From the IMG/VR virus record IMGVR_UViG_3300032163_000110, positions 1 to 22,692 of that record: a DNA stretch of 22,692 nucleotides. One strand, given 5' to 3'. The translations under genes and the position numbers were made by a program. Source of the DNA: a virus. Below the pieces are notes generated by a model. That model did no database searches. It saw only the letters and a list, made by a program, of their open reading frames with translations, and was not told the DNA's origin. Positions 1-5,651 of this stretch are shown piece after piece (within the stretch, counting starts at the first letter, position 1; each line of letters starts with the position of its first letter).

Positions 1-1
1 T

Positions 2-268
2 GAATATACTAAGGGGGAATGGAAGGCGGTTAAAAACGCAGTTGGGACTTATACTATCCAGACAGACGCTACCCGAATTGGTGAAATTGATAGGCACTTC
101 AATGCCCGCCTGATAGGCGCCGCCCCTGACTGCTACGAACAATTAAAATGGGCTGATGAGATAATATGCACACTTTGCAGAAGGCTTAATCCCCAACACG
201 AAACTTGTAATTCTTGCCAAGAACGGGAAGCCCGCCTTGAAGTCCTAGCAAAAGCGGAGGGTAAATAA
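2..268 (+). CDS. Phage protein of the 'KGEW...NARLI-AAP' type, 5' truncated
   Basis: The reading frame is open from the window edge to a TAA at 266-268; the true start lies outside, and 88 residues are visible. The visible N-terminus (YTKGEWKAV) and the segment NARLIGAAPDCYEQLK match a widespread small phage protein of unknown function, whose members carry a KGEW-like start and an 'ARLIAAAPELLEAL'-like middle. The C-terminal third adds CTLC and CNSC pairs 12 residues apart, which could bind one zinc ion. The next gene starts one base after the stop, so the two are co-transcribed. No function can be assigned; the family match is from memory of its sequence pattern. Confidence 0.7.
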   Translation, partial: EYTKGEWKAVKNAVGTYTIQTDATRIGEIDRHFNARLIGAAPDCYEQLKWADEIICTLCRRLNPQHETCNSCQEREARLEVLAKAEGK

Positions 269-269
269 G

Positions 270-443
270 ATGACAGATGAATTGATTGGTTGCTTACAGG
301 CTAAATGCCGGATAAAGCCATGCCCGCTACTCAACAAGGCAGAGTGTCCGATAAACAAACTATGGCAGGCGGCGAAGGAGATGGATGAAGCCAAAGAAGC
401 ATTACTAGCCGAGGCAGAAAGAATAGTAAAGGGGAAAGTTTGA
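270..443 (+). CDS. Small Cys-containing phage protein (57 aa)
   Basis: ATG at 270 is preceded by GGAGGG eight bases upstream. It reads MTDELIGCLQAKCRIKPCPL and ends at TGA 441-443, whose last base is the first base of the next ATG. The N-terminal half has four cysteines (C8, C13, C18, C26), and the C-terminal half is a charged, Ala/Glu-rich likely helix. I recognise no family. The spacing of the cysteines suggests a small metal-binding or redox-sensitive peptide, but this is inference. It belongs to the plus-strand accessory operon. Confidence 0.6.
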   Translation: MTDELIGCLQAKCRIKPCPLLNKAECPINKLWQAAKEMDEAKEALLAEAERIVKGKV

Positions 444-625
444 TGGGTGCGAAGAACAGGAAGACAAAAGAGTTTAAGGACCGCCAGTGCCGGTACTGCG
501 AACTATCAGACAAGACAAAACTCAGGCAGAGACGGCCATGTTGCCCGGTTCCCAATCCTCAAATCAGGAGTGGGCATTGTGAGAATAGAAAGCCGTTGAA
601 AAAGAAGGAGGTTAGTGAGGCATGA
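443..625 (+). CDS. Small basic Cys-rich protein (60 aa)
   Basis: The preferred start is ATG at 443, which overlaps the upstream TGA by one base; a TTG just before it at 440 is less likely. The protein is strongly basic and holds CRYC near residue 17-20, a CC pair near 33-34 and an HC near 45-46. This arrangement could form a small zinc knuckle. The stop overlaps the next ATG as ATGA (622-625), so translation is probably coupled. No named family is recognised. The opposite strand is open here too, but the operon structure and ribosome binding site favour this strand. Confidence 0.6.
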   Translation: MGAKNRKTKEFKDRQCRYCELSDKTKLRQRRPCCPVPNPQIRSGHCENRKPLKKKEVSEA

Positions 626-813
626 TTACAGAGCCGATATGTGGAACAACTTGGTATCTTAGGCACCGGTATGACCATACTCAAGCCGAGATTGACGCTC
701 TAGGTATTGAGGTCAAGGTCAATGGCAAGACGCAGTTTAAGACAGACTCCAGTATGAAGAGTGCCAAGGGAGTTATAAAGAACCTAGTTAGACTGAACAG
801 AGAAAGGAGATAA
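622..813 (+). CDS. Hypothetical phage protein (63 aa)
   Basis: It starts in an ATGA overlap with the previous gene, with AGGAGG ten bases upstream. The protein begins MITEPICGTTWYLRHRYDHT and ends in a basic helix (KNLVRLNRERR). I recognise no domain. The short length, basic tail and place among other tiny genes are typical of phage accessory proteins, which often act on host proteins or DNA, but nothing in the sequence shows which. The next gene follows three bases after the stop. Confidence 0.55.
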   Translation: MITEPICGTTWYLRHRYDHTQAEIDALGIEVKVNGKTQFKTDSSMKSAKGVIKNLVRLNRERR

Positions 814-816
814 GAA

Positions 817-1248
817 ATGAGAGAGATTAAGTTGGAATTACGTCAAGGGAAGGATGAGCAAAGTAGCAAGCGAATAGGCTATGAATCTTACGACCCTAAT
901 TTTGATGGTGGTGCTTGGTATTATGTTCTTGACACTGATGATATTATTCAGTGCACTACATATTTCCCCAAAGGCATAACTGACCATCTCTACCGAAGAC
1001 AATACACAGGACTCAAGGACAAGAACGGCAAGGAGATATTTGAAGGGGATATTTTGAAAGCGGACTGGTCGGTTGCTAAGTTAAATAAGCCAACTAACTT
1101 TAATGTTTTCTATGCCTCGGATAAAGGAAGCTTTATGCTCCACTATAGATTTTCTGAATATGGTGTTTCATTCGGAGCTATAGAAAACATGGAAGTCATC
1201 GGCAATGTATGGGAGAGCCCCGAACTATTGGAGGCGGTAAAGTCATGA
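817..1248 (+). CDS. YopX-like protein
   Basis: ATG at 817 has AAGGAG seven bases upstream. The 143-residue product starts MREIKLELRQ, has the segment RRQYTGLKDKNGKEIFEGDI at about residues 64-83, and ends with EVIGNVWESPEL. These three blocks in this order are the signature of the YopX family, first named in Bacillus phage SPbeta and common in phages and prophages. The family has no established biochemical role; its fold is beta-rich. The central FDGGAWYYVLDTDD block sits where the family is variable. The stop overlaps the next start as ATGA. Family assignment is confident, function unknown. Confidence 0.88.
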   Translation: MREIKLELRQGKDEQSSKRIGYESYDPNFDGGAWYYVLDTDDIIQCTTYFPKGITDHLYRRQYTGLKDKNGKEIFEGDILKADWSVAKLNKPTNFNVFYASDKGSFMLHYRFSEYGVSFGAIENMEVIGNVWESPELLEAVKS

Positions 1249-1385
1249 AATCTAAAATCTTTTATCGGGGAGACAAAGAACTATTCCAGCAGGCAAAAGC
1301 TCAGGCGAAGAAGGAACATCTCTTTGTAGGAGACTTCATTGACCAGGCGATAAGAGAGAAAATGAATAAGAAGGAGGGAAAGTAA
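1245..1385 (+). CDS. Small possible ribbon-helix-helix-like protein (46 aa)
   Basis: ATG at 1245 overlaps the YopX-like stop by four bases, and GGAGG lies ten bases upstream. The 46-residue product begins MKSKIFYRGDKELFQQAK and ends with VGDFIDQAIREKMNKKEGK. A short strand, a helix, and then 'GDFIDQAIREKM' resemble the strand-helix-helix layout of Arc/CopG DNA-binding proteins, where the second helix often reads like 'S-x-FI-x-x-AI-x-x-K'. This is a weak resemblance from pattern alone. The alternative is simply a helical phage peptide. Confidence 0.55.
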   Translation: MKSKIFYRGDKELFQQAKAQAKKEHLFVGDFIDQAIREKMNKKEGK

Positions 1386-1386
1386 G

Positions 1387-1632
1387 ATGCTAATAGGTAA
1401 TAAATACAAAATTGAATCGGATAGTCTTAATGTCACACTATATAAGCCAGTGAAGGTTAAAAAGACAGGGGCAATTAGATGGCAACCAATAGCCTATTTC
1501 GCCACCATTGCTAATGCTCTAAAAGAGTTGGTAGATTTGGAGGTCAAAGATACCGAACTAAAAGACTTTCAGGTTGTTGCTGAGAAGCAAGAGGAACTTT
1601 ACCAGCTTATAAAAACTCTAAAACTAAGTTGA
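1387..1632 (+). CDS. Conserved-looking phage protein, unknown function (81 aa)
   Basis: ATG at 1387 follows GGAGGG with an eight-base spacer, one base after the previous stop. The product reads MLIGNKYKIESDSLNVTLYK, then a basic turn, WQPIAYFATIANALKELVDLE, and a C-terminal helix KQEELYQLIKTLK. Predicted layout is two or three short strands followed by two amphipathic helices. I have the impression of having seen this pattern (KYKI-SD-LNVTL, PIAYFAT--NALK-LVDLE) in many phage genomes, but I cannot name a family or a function. It is the last gene of the plus-strand operon and is followed by a terminator. Confidence 0.65.
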   Translation: MLIGNKYKIESDSLNVTLYKPVKVKKTGAIRWQPIAYFATIANALKELVDLEVKDTELKDFQVVAEKQEELYQLIKTLKLS

Positions 1633-1666
1633 GACTTTGTAGAATCGTGTAGGCGATATTTCAACT

Positions 1667-1703
1667 AGGCGGGGCAATGGTAAACTATTCACCCCGCCTT
1701 TTT
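1667..1703 (+). terminator. Rho-independent terminator of the plus-strand operon
   Basis: AGGCGGGG (1667-1674) pairs with CCCCGCCT (1692-1699) around a 17-base loop, and the stem runs into a T-tract at 1699-1703. It lies 35 bases after the last plus-strand stop. The other strand has no T-run after the hairpin, so it should act only on plus-strand transcripts. The right arm falls inside the last codons of the convergent gene that ends at 1685. Confidence 0.8.
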
Positions 1704-2125
1704 CTATGCTCTCTGCGATGCTGTTTATACTCACGATATGAAAAACTTTTGCGCTTCCAGCCCGATATGTATGACATCGCCGTTTTTATCCTGCGGTCAA
1801 TGGATTCAAGGTCAGTTCTTAAAGCCTGGGCTAAATGGCTTTCAAAACTCAACCTATCTTCGGGCTCTATGATGCAGATTAACTCTAACAGAATCCCGTC
1901 AACTCCAACTCTTTCTAGTCGGAAGTCCAATTCGGCAGCAATCGAGACAGGGCTTTCAAAGTAACTGCCATGCTTCTGCCCTCGTTTAGGACCGCCTGAA
2001 TATCCAGTTTGCTTAAAATCGCTTGGCCAGGAGCCGATGCGTAAAAGATAGAGATGCTTAATGAGGAATGGAATTTGAGAGCGGGAGAAGTTAATCTCAG
2101 CAGGACTGTAAAATTCCTCGGTCAT
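1685..2125 (-). CDS. Unknown phage protein, possible late-gene activator/antiterminator
   Basis: This is the last gene of the minus-strand early operon; its ATG overlaps the upstream stop as ATGA (2122-2125). The 146-residue protein has RSQIPFLIKHLYLLRIGSWP at about 15-34, a glycine-rich turn, ESPVSIAAELDFRLERVGVD (57-76), a middle helix ending IDRRIKTAMSYISG, and a very basic tail (REYKQHRREHRKRRGE). The 'Y-ESP-xx-AAE-x-x-RLE-x-x-G-x-DG' block recalls phage proteins with a sigma-region-4-like helix-turn-helix. The end of an early operon is the classic site of late activators such as ArpU or RinA. The functional idea rests mainly on position and is tentative. Confidence 0.7.
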   Translation of the reverse strand: MTEEFYSPAEINFSRSQIPFLIKHLYLLRIGSWPSDFKQTGYSGGPKRGQKHGSYFESPVSIAAELDFRLERVGVDGILLELICIIEPEDRLSFESHLAQALRTDLESIDRRIKTAMSYISGWKRKSFSYREYKQHRREHRKRRGE

Positions 2126-2346
2126 GCAACCTTCTTCAAATGATGAGGCTTTTGTCGTTGAATAAAAGCAAGTTCCTCTTTGCTCTCGGTAATAGGATGG
2201 GATGGTATTTCAAGTTTAAACCCGTAGTTTTTCATTTGGTAGCCCCACAAGGCTAGTTGTGCCCTGCGATTTCGCAATTCTTCTCCTCTACTTTTATACC
2301 CAAGTGTCAGCCGAAACCACAAAGGCACCGGGCAGTTCTCAATCAT
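2122..2346 (-). CDS. Hypothetical phage protein (74 aa)
   Basis: ATG at 2346 overlaps the end of the preceding membrane-protein gene by eight bases (ATGATTGA), and its own stop overlaps the next ATG. The product starts MIENCPVPLWFRLTLGYKSR, continues GYQMKNYGFKLEIPSHPITE, and ends basic. I recognise no domain. It is basic, lacks a membrane segment and looks like a small cytoplasmic phage accessory protein. Confidence 0.6.
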   Translation of the reverse strand: MIENCPVPLWFRLTLGYKSRGEELRNRRAQLALWGYQMKNYGFKLEIPSHPITESKEELAFIQRQKPHHLKKVA

Positions 2347-2485
2347 GCTGGTTCTCCATGACCCAATCGTATATCTTGTCTGCTACCAATAAGTATATAA
2401 GAAAAACCCAAATCAGGAAAGAGAAGATTAAAGCAACTGGCACTAGGATACCGAGAAAGGGCAGCAGTAATTTCCTTACCTTCAT
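2339..2485 (-). CDS. Single-pass membrane peptide (48 aa)
   Basis: ATG at 2485 overlaps the upstream stop as ATGA. The peptide begins MKVRKLLLPFLGILVPVALI and continues with a long hydrophobic run to about residue 34 (FSFLIWVFLIYLLVA), then ends DKIYDWVMENQHD. The basic N-terminus, a hydrophobic stretch of about 28 residues and an acidic tail fit a type-I or N-in single-span inner-membrane peptide. It is far from the lysis-type genes at 9772-10213, so it need not be a holin; superinfection exclusion is another option. No family recognised. Confidence 0.6.
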   Translation of the reverse strand: MKVRKLLLPFLGILVPVALIFSFLIWVFLIYLLVADKIYDWVMENQHD

Positions 2486-2670
2486 AACTTCACTCTGCCT
2501 TTCTTCAGATACTTCTTAACTTCTATGGCGGTTTCACCGGCGTAGTAGCTGGCTTCCATCACGGCCCTAGCAGTTTCAAGGGTGAAGAAAGCAGTTAGAT
2601 TGACCAGCATTTCTACCTCTCGCATCTTCTCAATGTATAAGTCCCAATGCTTATCGCCCATAGTAGCCAC
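2482..2670 (-). CDS. Hypothetical helical protein (62 aa)
   Basis: The likely start is a GTG at 2670 with GAGGT four bases upstream; the internal ATG at 2661 has a worse spacing. The start is two bases after the stop of the methyltransferase-like gene. The product (MATMGDKHWDLYIEKMREVE...) is nearly all predicted helix with a mildly hydrophobic middle (NLTAFFTLETARAVMEASYY) and a basic end. No family recognised. Its stop overlaps the start of the membrane peptide downstream, so the two may be made together. Confidence 0.6.
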   Translation of the reverse strand: MATMGDKHWDLYIEKMREVEMLVNLTAFFTLETARAVMEASYYAGETAIEVKKYLKKGRVKL

Positions 2671-2672
2671 AC

Positions 2673-3290
2673 TTACCTCTCTTTACTCAATGGGACTAGT
2701 GGCTGCAATGTTCCCCACTGCTCTGCCATAGCTTGAGCAATACCCTGAAATGTTATTGATTTCAGGGAACGCCCATTCGGATTGCGTTTATCAGACCAAA
2801 AATCTAGTTTCTTCCAGGGTTTCGGGGCATATAAAGCACAGGAAGGATTAAGTAGGGGTAGATTTTTTAGCCATAAACAAATATCCTTGCGGTAAGAATG
2901 ACCGAACATATATGGGCGTAGGACTTGGTCTGGCTTCCGCCATGCCATATTGAGATACCCTATCGGATTTTCAATTGCAATTCTTCCTATGGAGGCGCTG
3001 GCTAACTTCATCACAAAATCAAAAGCAGCTCTCCGTTTATCAGCCACATTGAGATACTGCCTATCTTTTCGCATCAAATTAGCGTTAGACGCTTGGCATA
3101 AATAAGTACAGGGAGGATGAGCTATCATCAAATCCCAACCATCATTGAGGTGTTTCAAAACATCATCCTGAATGTGCCAATCGGGATTGCCGTCAGTGGG
3201 TAGCAAATCACACGAGTAAGCCTCATGCCCTCTATCTCTGAAGGCTTTGGTTACTACTTGGCTGAACTCACAAGCTACCAGAACTTTCAC
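2673..3290 (-). CDS. C5-cytosine-methyltransferase-like protein, short form
   Basis: The 205-residue product begins MKVLVACEFSQVV, a SAM-binding motif I-like start, followed by the acidic turn SCDLLPTDG. It has AHPPCTYL (PPC at 59-61, the catalytic-cysteine motif IV) and IENPIGYL (ENP at 107-109, motif VI in its ENP variant). These are the core motifs of DNA cytosine-5 methyltransferases. At 205 residues it is well below a full enzyme, and a separate target-recognition domain is not apparent. This short form is common in phages and is usually annotated as a methyltransferase; activity is not proven. A likely role is protection from host restriction. The start is a GTG with GGAG eight bases upstream. 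Confidence 0.75.
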   Translation of the reverse strand: MKVLVACEFSQVVTKAFRDRGHEAYSCDLLPTDGNPDWHIQDDVLKHLNDGWDLMIAHPPCTYLCQASNANLMRKDRQYLNVADKRRAAFDFVMKLASASIGRIAIENPIGYLNMAWRKPDQVLRPYMFGHSYRKDICLWLKNLPLLNPSCALYAPKPWKKLDFWSDKRNPNGRSLKSITFQGIAQAMAEQWGTLQPLVPLSKER

Positions 3291-3315
3291 TCCCTATTCT
3301 CCAAATGAAGCCCGC

Positions 3316-3495
3316 TCATTCTACCTTGCTAGGAAGTTCACCCTCTTTTAATTGATGCCACTTTCTAATTTCCCAAAAGGCAAAACCGAAAAACCAATCG
3401 TAAATATATGCCATACAAGATTTTTCTTTATGCCACCTGAAGAAGTAGAAACCCCTCCATTCGGGAAACCAATTAACAAATTGAAACATTTTCAT
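3316..3495 (-). CDS. Very aromatic small protein (59 aa)
   Basis: ATG at 3495 overlaps the previous stop as ATGA and the frame ends at TGA 3316-3318. The product starts MKMFQFVNWFPEWRGFYFFR and holds six tryptophans, ten phenylalanines and three tyrosines in 59 residues, so about a third of it is aromatic. A central run (MAYIYDWFFGFAFWEIRKW) could lie in or on a membrane. The last third is polar (HQLKEGELPSKVE). I recognise no family. The overlap with its neighbour supports it as real. It lies on the opposite strand to a longer open frame at 3352-3633 that I take as spurious. Confidence 0.6.
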   Translation of the reverse strand: MKMFQFVNWFPEWRGFYFFRWHKEKSCMAYIYDWFFGFAFWEIRKWHQLKEGELPSKVE

Positions 3496-3707
3496 TCTCC
3501 TTTGGGAAACTCACCACGCCTTTTGCCTATAATAAAATGCCCCCAAGTATGGTCAAGTTTCCAAAAGTGCCCATCTCTTATAAACCAGTATTCTATATTG
3601 GGGGAATCCGCAATTAAATATTCGCCTTGGTGATTTACTGGTGTAGCCACTTTCAGAATGTCATCCTCGGAATAAGTTTTATTGTATTCAAACAATCTAT
3701 CACTCAT
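3492..3707 (-). CDS. Hypothetical protein (71 aa)
   Basis: ATG at 3707 has a strong AAAGGAGAG ribosome binding site. The protein (MSDRLFEYNKTYSEDDILKV...) has predicted beta strands around NHQGEYLIADSPNIEYWFIR and ends GKRRGEFPKGE. No domain is recognised. The balanced mix of charged and aromatic residues suggests a small folded cytoplasmic protein. It is coupled to the aromatic-rich gene downstream. Confidence 0.6.
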   Translation of the reverse strand: MSDRLFEYNKTYSEDDILKVATPVNHQGEYLIADSPNIEYWFIRDGHFWKLDHTWGHFIIGKRRGEFPKGE

Positions 3708-3727
3708 GTCTTCTCTCCTTTAAGAGC

Positions 3728-4144
3728 TTATTCTATCCCCCATTTTTTAAGTTGGGCTTGCCAATCCTTTAGAGGTATAGTATAGCTACCTAAACCTGTC
3801 CAGTAATTATGGTTTATCCAATCCACCACTTCCTTTATTCTCTTCCTTGCCCCTTCAGCTAATAGGGGAGTAACTAGAGATAGGATTTCATTATCCGCTC
3901 TCCACCTGTAATAATCACGCATTTGCTCTTGCAGTTCATTCCAACCTAATTTCCCATAAAGAGCTACGGCTATCTTCTCTCTCAAATCTGTCAACAATTC
4001 TGGCTGTGCCTGTTCGGGTTCAAATAACTGGCAGACTCGAAGAGATGCCCTACTTAGAAAGTCACCAAATTTATCCTTTGGATTTCTGTCGCCATCACAC
4101 CACGCTTGTTGAATTTCTTTCTTTACTTCCTCAATCTTATCCAT
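3728..4144 (-). CDS. Hypothetical phage protein (138 aa)
   Basis: ATG at 4144 overlaps the end of the VRR-NUC gene by eight bases. The 138-residue protein is mostly alpha-helical: a charged N-terminal helix, ELLTDLREKIAVALYGKLGW in the middle, then MRDYYRWRADNEILSLVTPL and a C-terminal KDWQAQLKKWGIE. I recognise no catalytic motif. The translational overlap with a nuclease gene suggests co-production, but a physical partnership is only a guess. Confidence 0.6.
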   Translation of the reverse strand: MDKIEEVKKEIQQAWCDGDRNPKDKFGDFLSRASLRVCQLFEPEQAQPELLTDLREKIAVALYGKLGWNELQEQMRDYYRWRADNEILSLVTPLLAEGARKRIKEVVDWINHNYWTGLGSYTIPLKDWQAQLKKWGIE

Positions 4145-4457
4145 GTTTCTTCACCTCACCAGCAAGTATTTGGGCGATATGCTCTAAGTGCCGAGGTCTC
4201 CAAATATAAACTTCAATACCTTTAATTTTCCTCAGCATCCAAAGCCATCTAGCCTGATACTTCGTTAGTTTGCTAGTGTCAGTCTTTAATTCTGCCAGTA
4301 TCATTCTTGGTGGTCTTACGAGAACCACATCGGGCCAGCCTCTCTCCGACCATTTACTCAGGAAGGGATGATAAAATGCCCATCCCATTAGGTTAGCCAA
4401 GTCTTTAATTTGACCTAGAAATTCCTTTTCGGTTATTGCTAGAGCAGGATTTCTCAT
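4137..4457 (-). CDS. Stand-alone VRR-NUC nuclease
   Basis: The 106-residue product contains GWPDVVLVRPPRMILAELKT at residues 40-59. This holds a PD (42-43) and an ExK (E56, K58), the metal-binding catalytic set of the PD-(D/E)xK superfamily, followed by Q68 in KYQARWL. The order and short length fit the VRR-NUC family (virus-type replication-repair nuclease), whose stand-alone phage forms act on branched or structured DNA, as known for related enzymes. Holliday-junction or flap cleavage during replication and recombination is the likely role. It is next to the helicase loader and small genes, all overlapping by four to eight bases. Confidence 0.88.
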   Translation of the reverse strand: MRNPALAITEKEFLGQIKDLANLMGWAFYHPFLSKWSERGWPDVVLVRPPRMILAELKTDTSKLTKYQARWLWMLRKIKGIEVYIWRPRHLEHIAQILAGEVKKHG

Positions 4458-4597
4458 TTATCCTTCTTTTTGCCAAATAGAATAAACCAGCATAGTCGCC
4501 ATCGTGCTGTAAACGGCCAACCCCTTACTTCCTTCACATACTCAATCCAGTTCCGCTTGCTATATTTACGCAGTTTTTTAACTAATTTAGAATTCAT
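4454..4597 (-). CDS. Small basic phage protein (47 aa)
   Basis: ATG at 4597 and TGA at 4454-4456 both sit in ATGA overlaps with neighbours. The peptide reads MNSKLVKKLRKYSKRNWIEY, then VKEVRGWPFTARWRLCWFIL and a lysine-rich end. The pattern 'KRNWIEYVKEVR-x-x-PF-x-x-RWR' followed by a short hydrophobic helix resembles many tiny phage open frames I have seen, of unknown role. It is strongly basic with a possible membrane-associated C-terminal third. The overlaps on both sides support it as real. Confidence 0.62.
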   Translation of the reverse strand: MNSKLVKKLRKYSKRNWIEYVKEVRGWPFTARWRLCWFILFGKKKDK

Positions 4598-4761
4598 AAG
4601 TGAAGCCTTTTAACTTCTTTCAAACAATCATCGCACAGCAATATCGTCTTCCACTTGTGGAGCTGAATCCTGATAGGGAAAAACCACAAAGGCAGGAATC
4701 CCCATCTTCTACGAAGTGCCGGCATTTTATTTTTGCAACGACTGCACTTGCCTTTTTTCAT
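4594..4761 (-). CDS. Small zinc-finger protein (55 aa)
   Basis: ATG at 4761 overlaps the stop of the helicase loader as ATGA and TGA is at 4594-4596. The peptide has CSRC (residues 6-9) and CDDC (43-46) with a basic, hydrophobic middle (RRRWGFLPLWFFPIRIQLHK). Two CxxC pairs about 33 residues apart are a standard four-cysteine zinc site. The highly basic face suggests nucleic-acid binding. No named family is recognised. Confidence 0.65.
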   Translation of the reverse strand: MKKGKCSRCKNKMPALRRRWGFLPLWFFPIRIQLHKWKTILLCDDCLKEVKRLHL

Positions 4762-5651
4762 TTACTTCTCCGGTAACTCTCGCCTTCTAACCTTAATGCT
4801 TTGCCTTTTGTCATCTCAAAAAGACGGTCAGCACTGGCTTCGTTCTCAACACCACCTAAGAAATCCCTTATCCCATCAGGATTGAGGTTAGCGGTAATCA
4901 CCATCGGTCTCATAGTTTTATACCTGCCGTCAATGATAGAGAAGAATATCCTCTGCCTGAATGTCGGGTCTTGGACTTTACGCTTCCCAATGTCATCAAT
5001 AACAAGAAGCCTTACTGTGATTAACTGGTTGAGAATATCGGTTTCGCTTGGCAGATACTTCGCTTCTTCCGAGTTATAACTATAAGTAGCCTGAATCTGC
5101 GAGAACAAATCGGGTTCGCTTATGAACTTCACCGGGCAGCCCATCGGCTCACCATTCCAGCGATTTAATACCTCATGGCAGATGCTTATTGCCAGATGGG
5201 TCTTGCCGATTCCCCAGCTATTCTCTGAGAACAGAATTAGAGAGGGATACTTCAGGTACGAATCATCAAGAGGGAAGTTCTGAGCATAGCAAAGGCAACG
5301 ATTGTAGGCGTTCTTAATCCCAGTTACAGGTCTTTTAACATCAAAGGTAGTGAAATCTTCAAACATAAACTTAGGGGGGATGCCACACTTCAACCGCCAC
5401 TCTTTACGCCTTCGGATTATCTCGGCCTGCTTTGCCATCTTTTCTCTGGCTTCTTCTTCATCCTGCTGTTTTTTAATGCAATCAGGGCAGTTTTTATATT
5501 TCTTAATAGTGCCATCCCCAATTTGCCATACTTTGAATTCTATATCTTTCTTTCCGCAATCAGGACAATCCCCGTATTCTGATTCAAGTTGTTTGCTGGA
5601 AAAAAGACTTTGTAAGTATTTTTGGATGTGAGTTGGTAAGCGTTCTCTCAT
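4758..5651 (-). CDS. DnaC/DnaI-like helicase loader ATPase
   Basis: The 297-residue product starts with a zinc ribbon (C29, C32, C55, C58), then a basic linker. The AAA+ core follows, with Walker A at 144-151 (NSWGIGKT), Walker B LLVIDDIG at 215-222, a sensor-1-like TAN at 253-255, and a basic Arg patch near ADRLFEM. This order is that of DnaC/DnaI-type loaders, which place the replicative helicase on single-stranded DNA. The first glycine of the Walker A box is an asparagine (N144), which is unusual but leaves GKT intact. Its neighbour upstream is a DUF4373-like replication protein, overlapping by ATGA, which supports an initiation-loading pair. Confidence 0.9.
   Translation of the reverse strand: MRERLPTHIQKYLQSLFSSKQLESEYGDCPDCGKKDIEFKVWQIGDGTIKKYKNCPDCIKKQQDEEEAREKMAKQAEIIRRRKEWRLKCGIPPKFMFEDFTTFDVKRPVTGIKNAYNRCLCYAQNFPLDDSYLKYPSLILFSENSWGIGKTHLAISICHEVLNRWNGEPMGCPVKFISEPDLFSQIQATYSYNSEEAKYLPSETDILNQLITVRLLVIDDIGKRKVQDPTFRQRIFFSIIDGRYKTMRPMVITANLNPDGIRDFLGGVENEASADRLFEMTKGKALRLEGESYRRSK

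Noticed and set aside
921-960. TTGACA at about 925-930 as a plus-strand promoter inside the YopX-like gene
   Set aside because: No -10 box at the right distance (TGCACT after 17 bases); inside a coding region in the middle of an operon.
1677-1964. Plus-strand open frame of 95 residues after the plus-strand operon
   Set aside because: It begins inside the terminator and is antisense to the gene at 1685-2125, with no ribosome binding site; taken as spurious.
3352-3633. Plus-strand open frame of 93 residues
   Set aside because: It is opposite two minus-strand genes that overlap by ATGA and have good ribosome binding sites; the plus frame has no ribosome binding site and low-complexity content.
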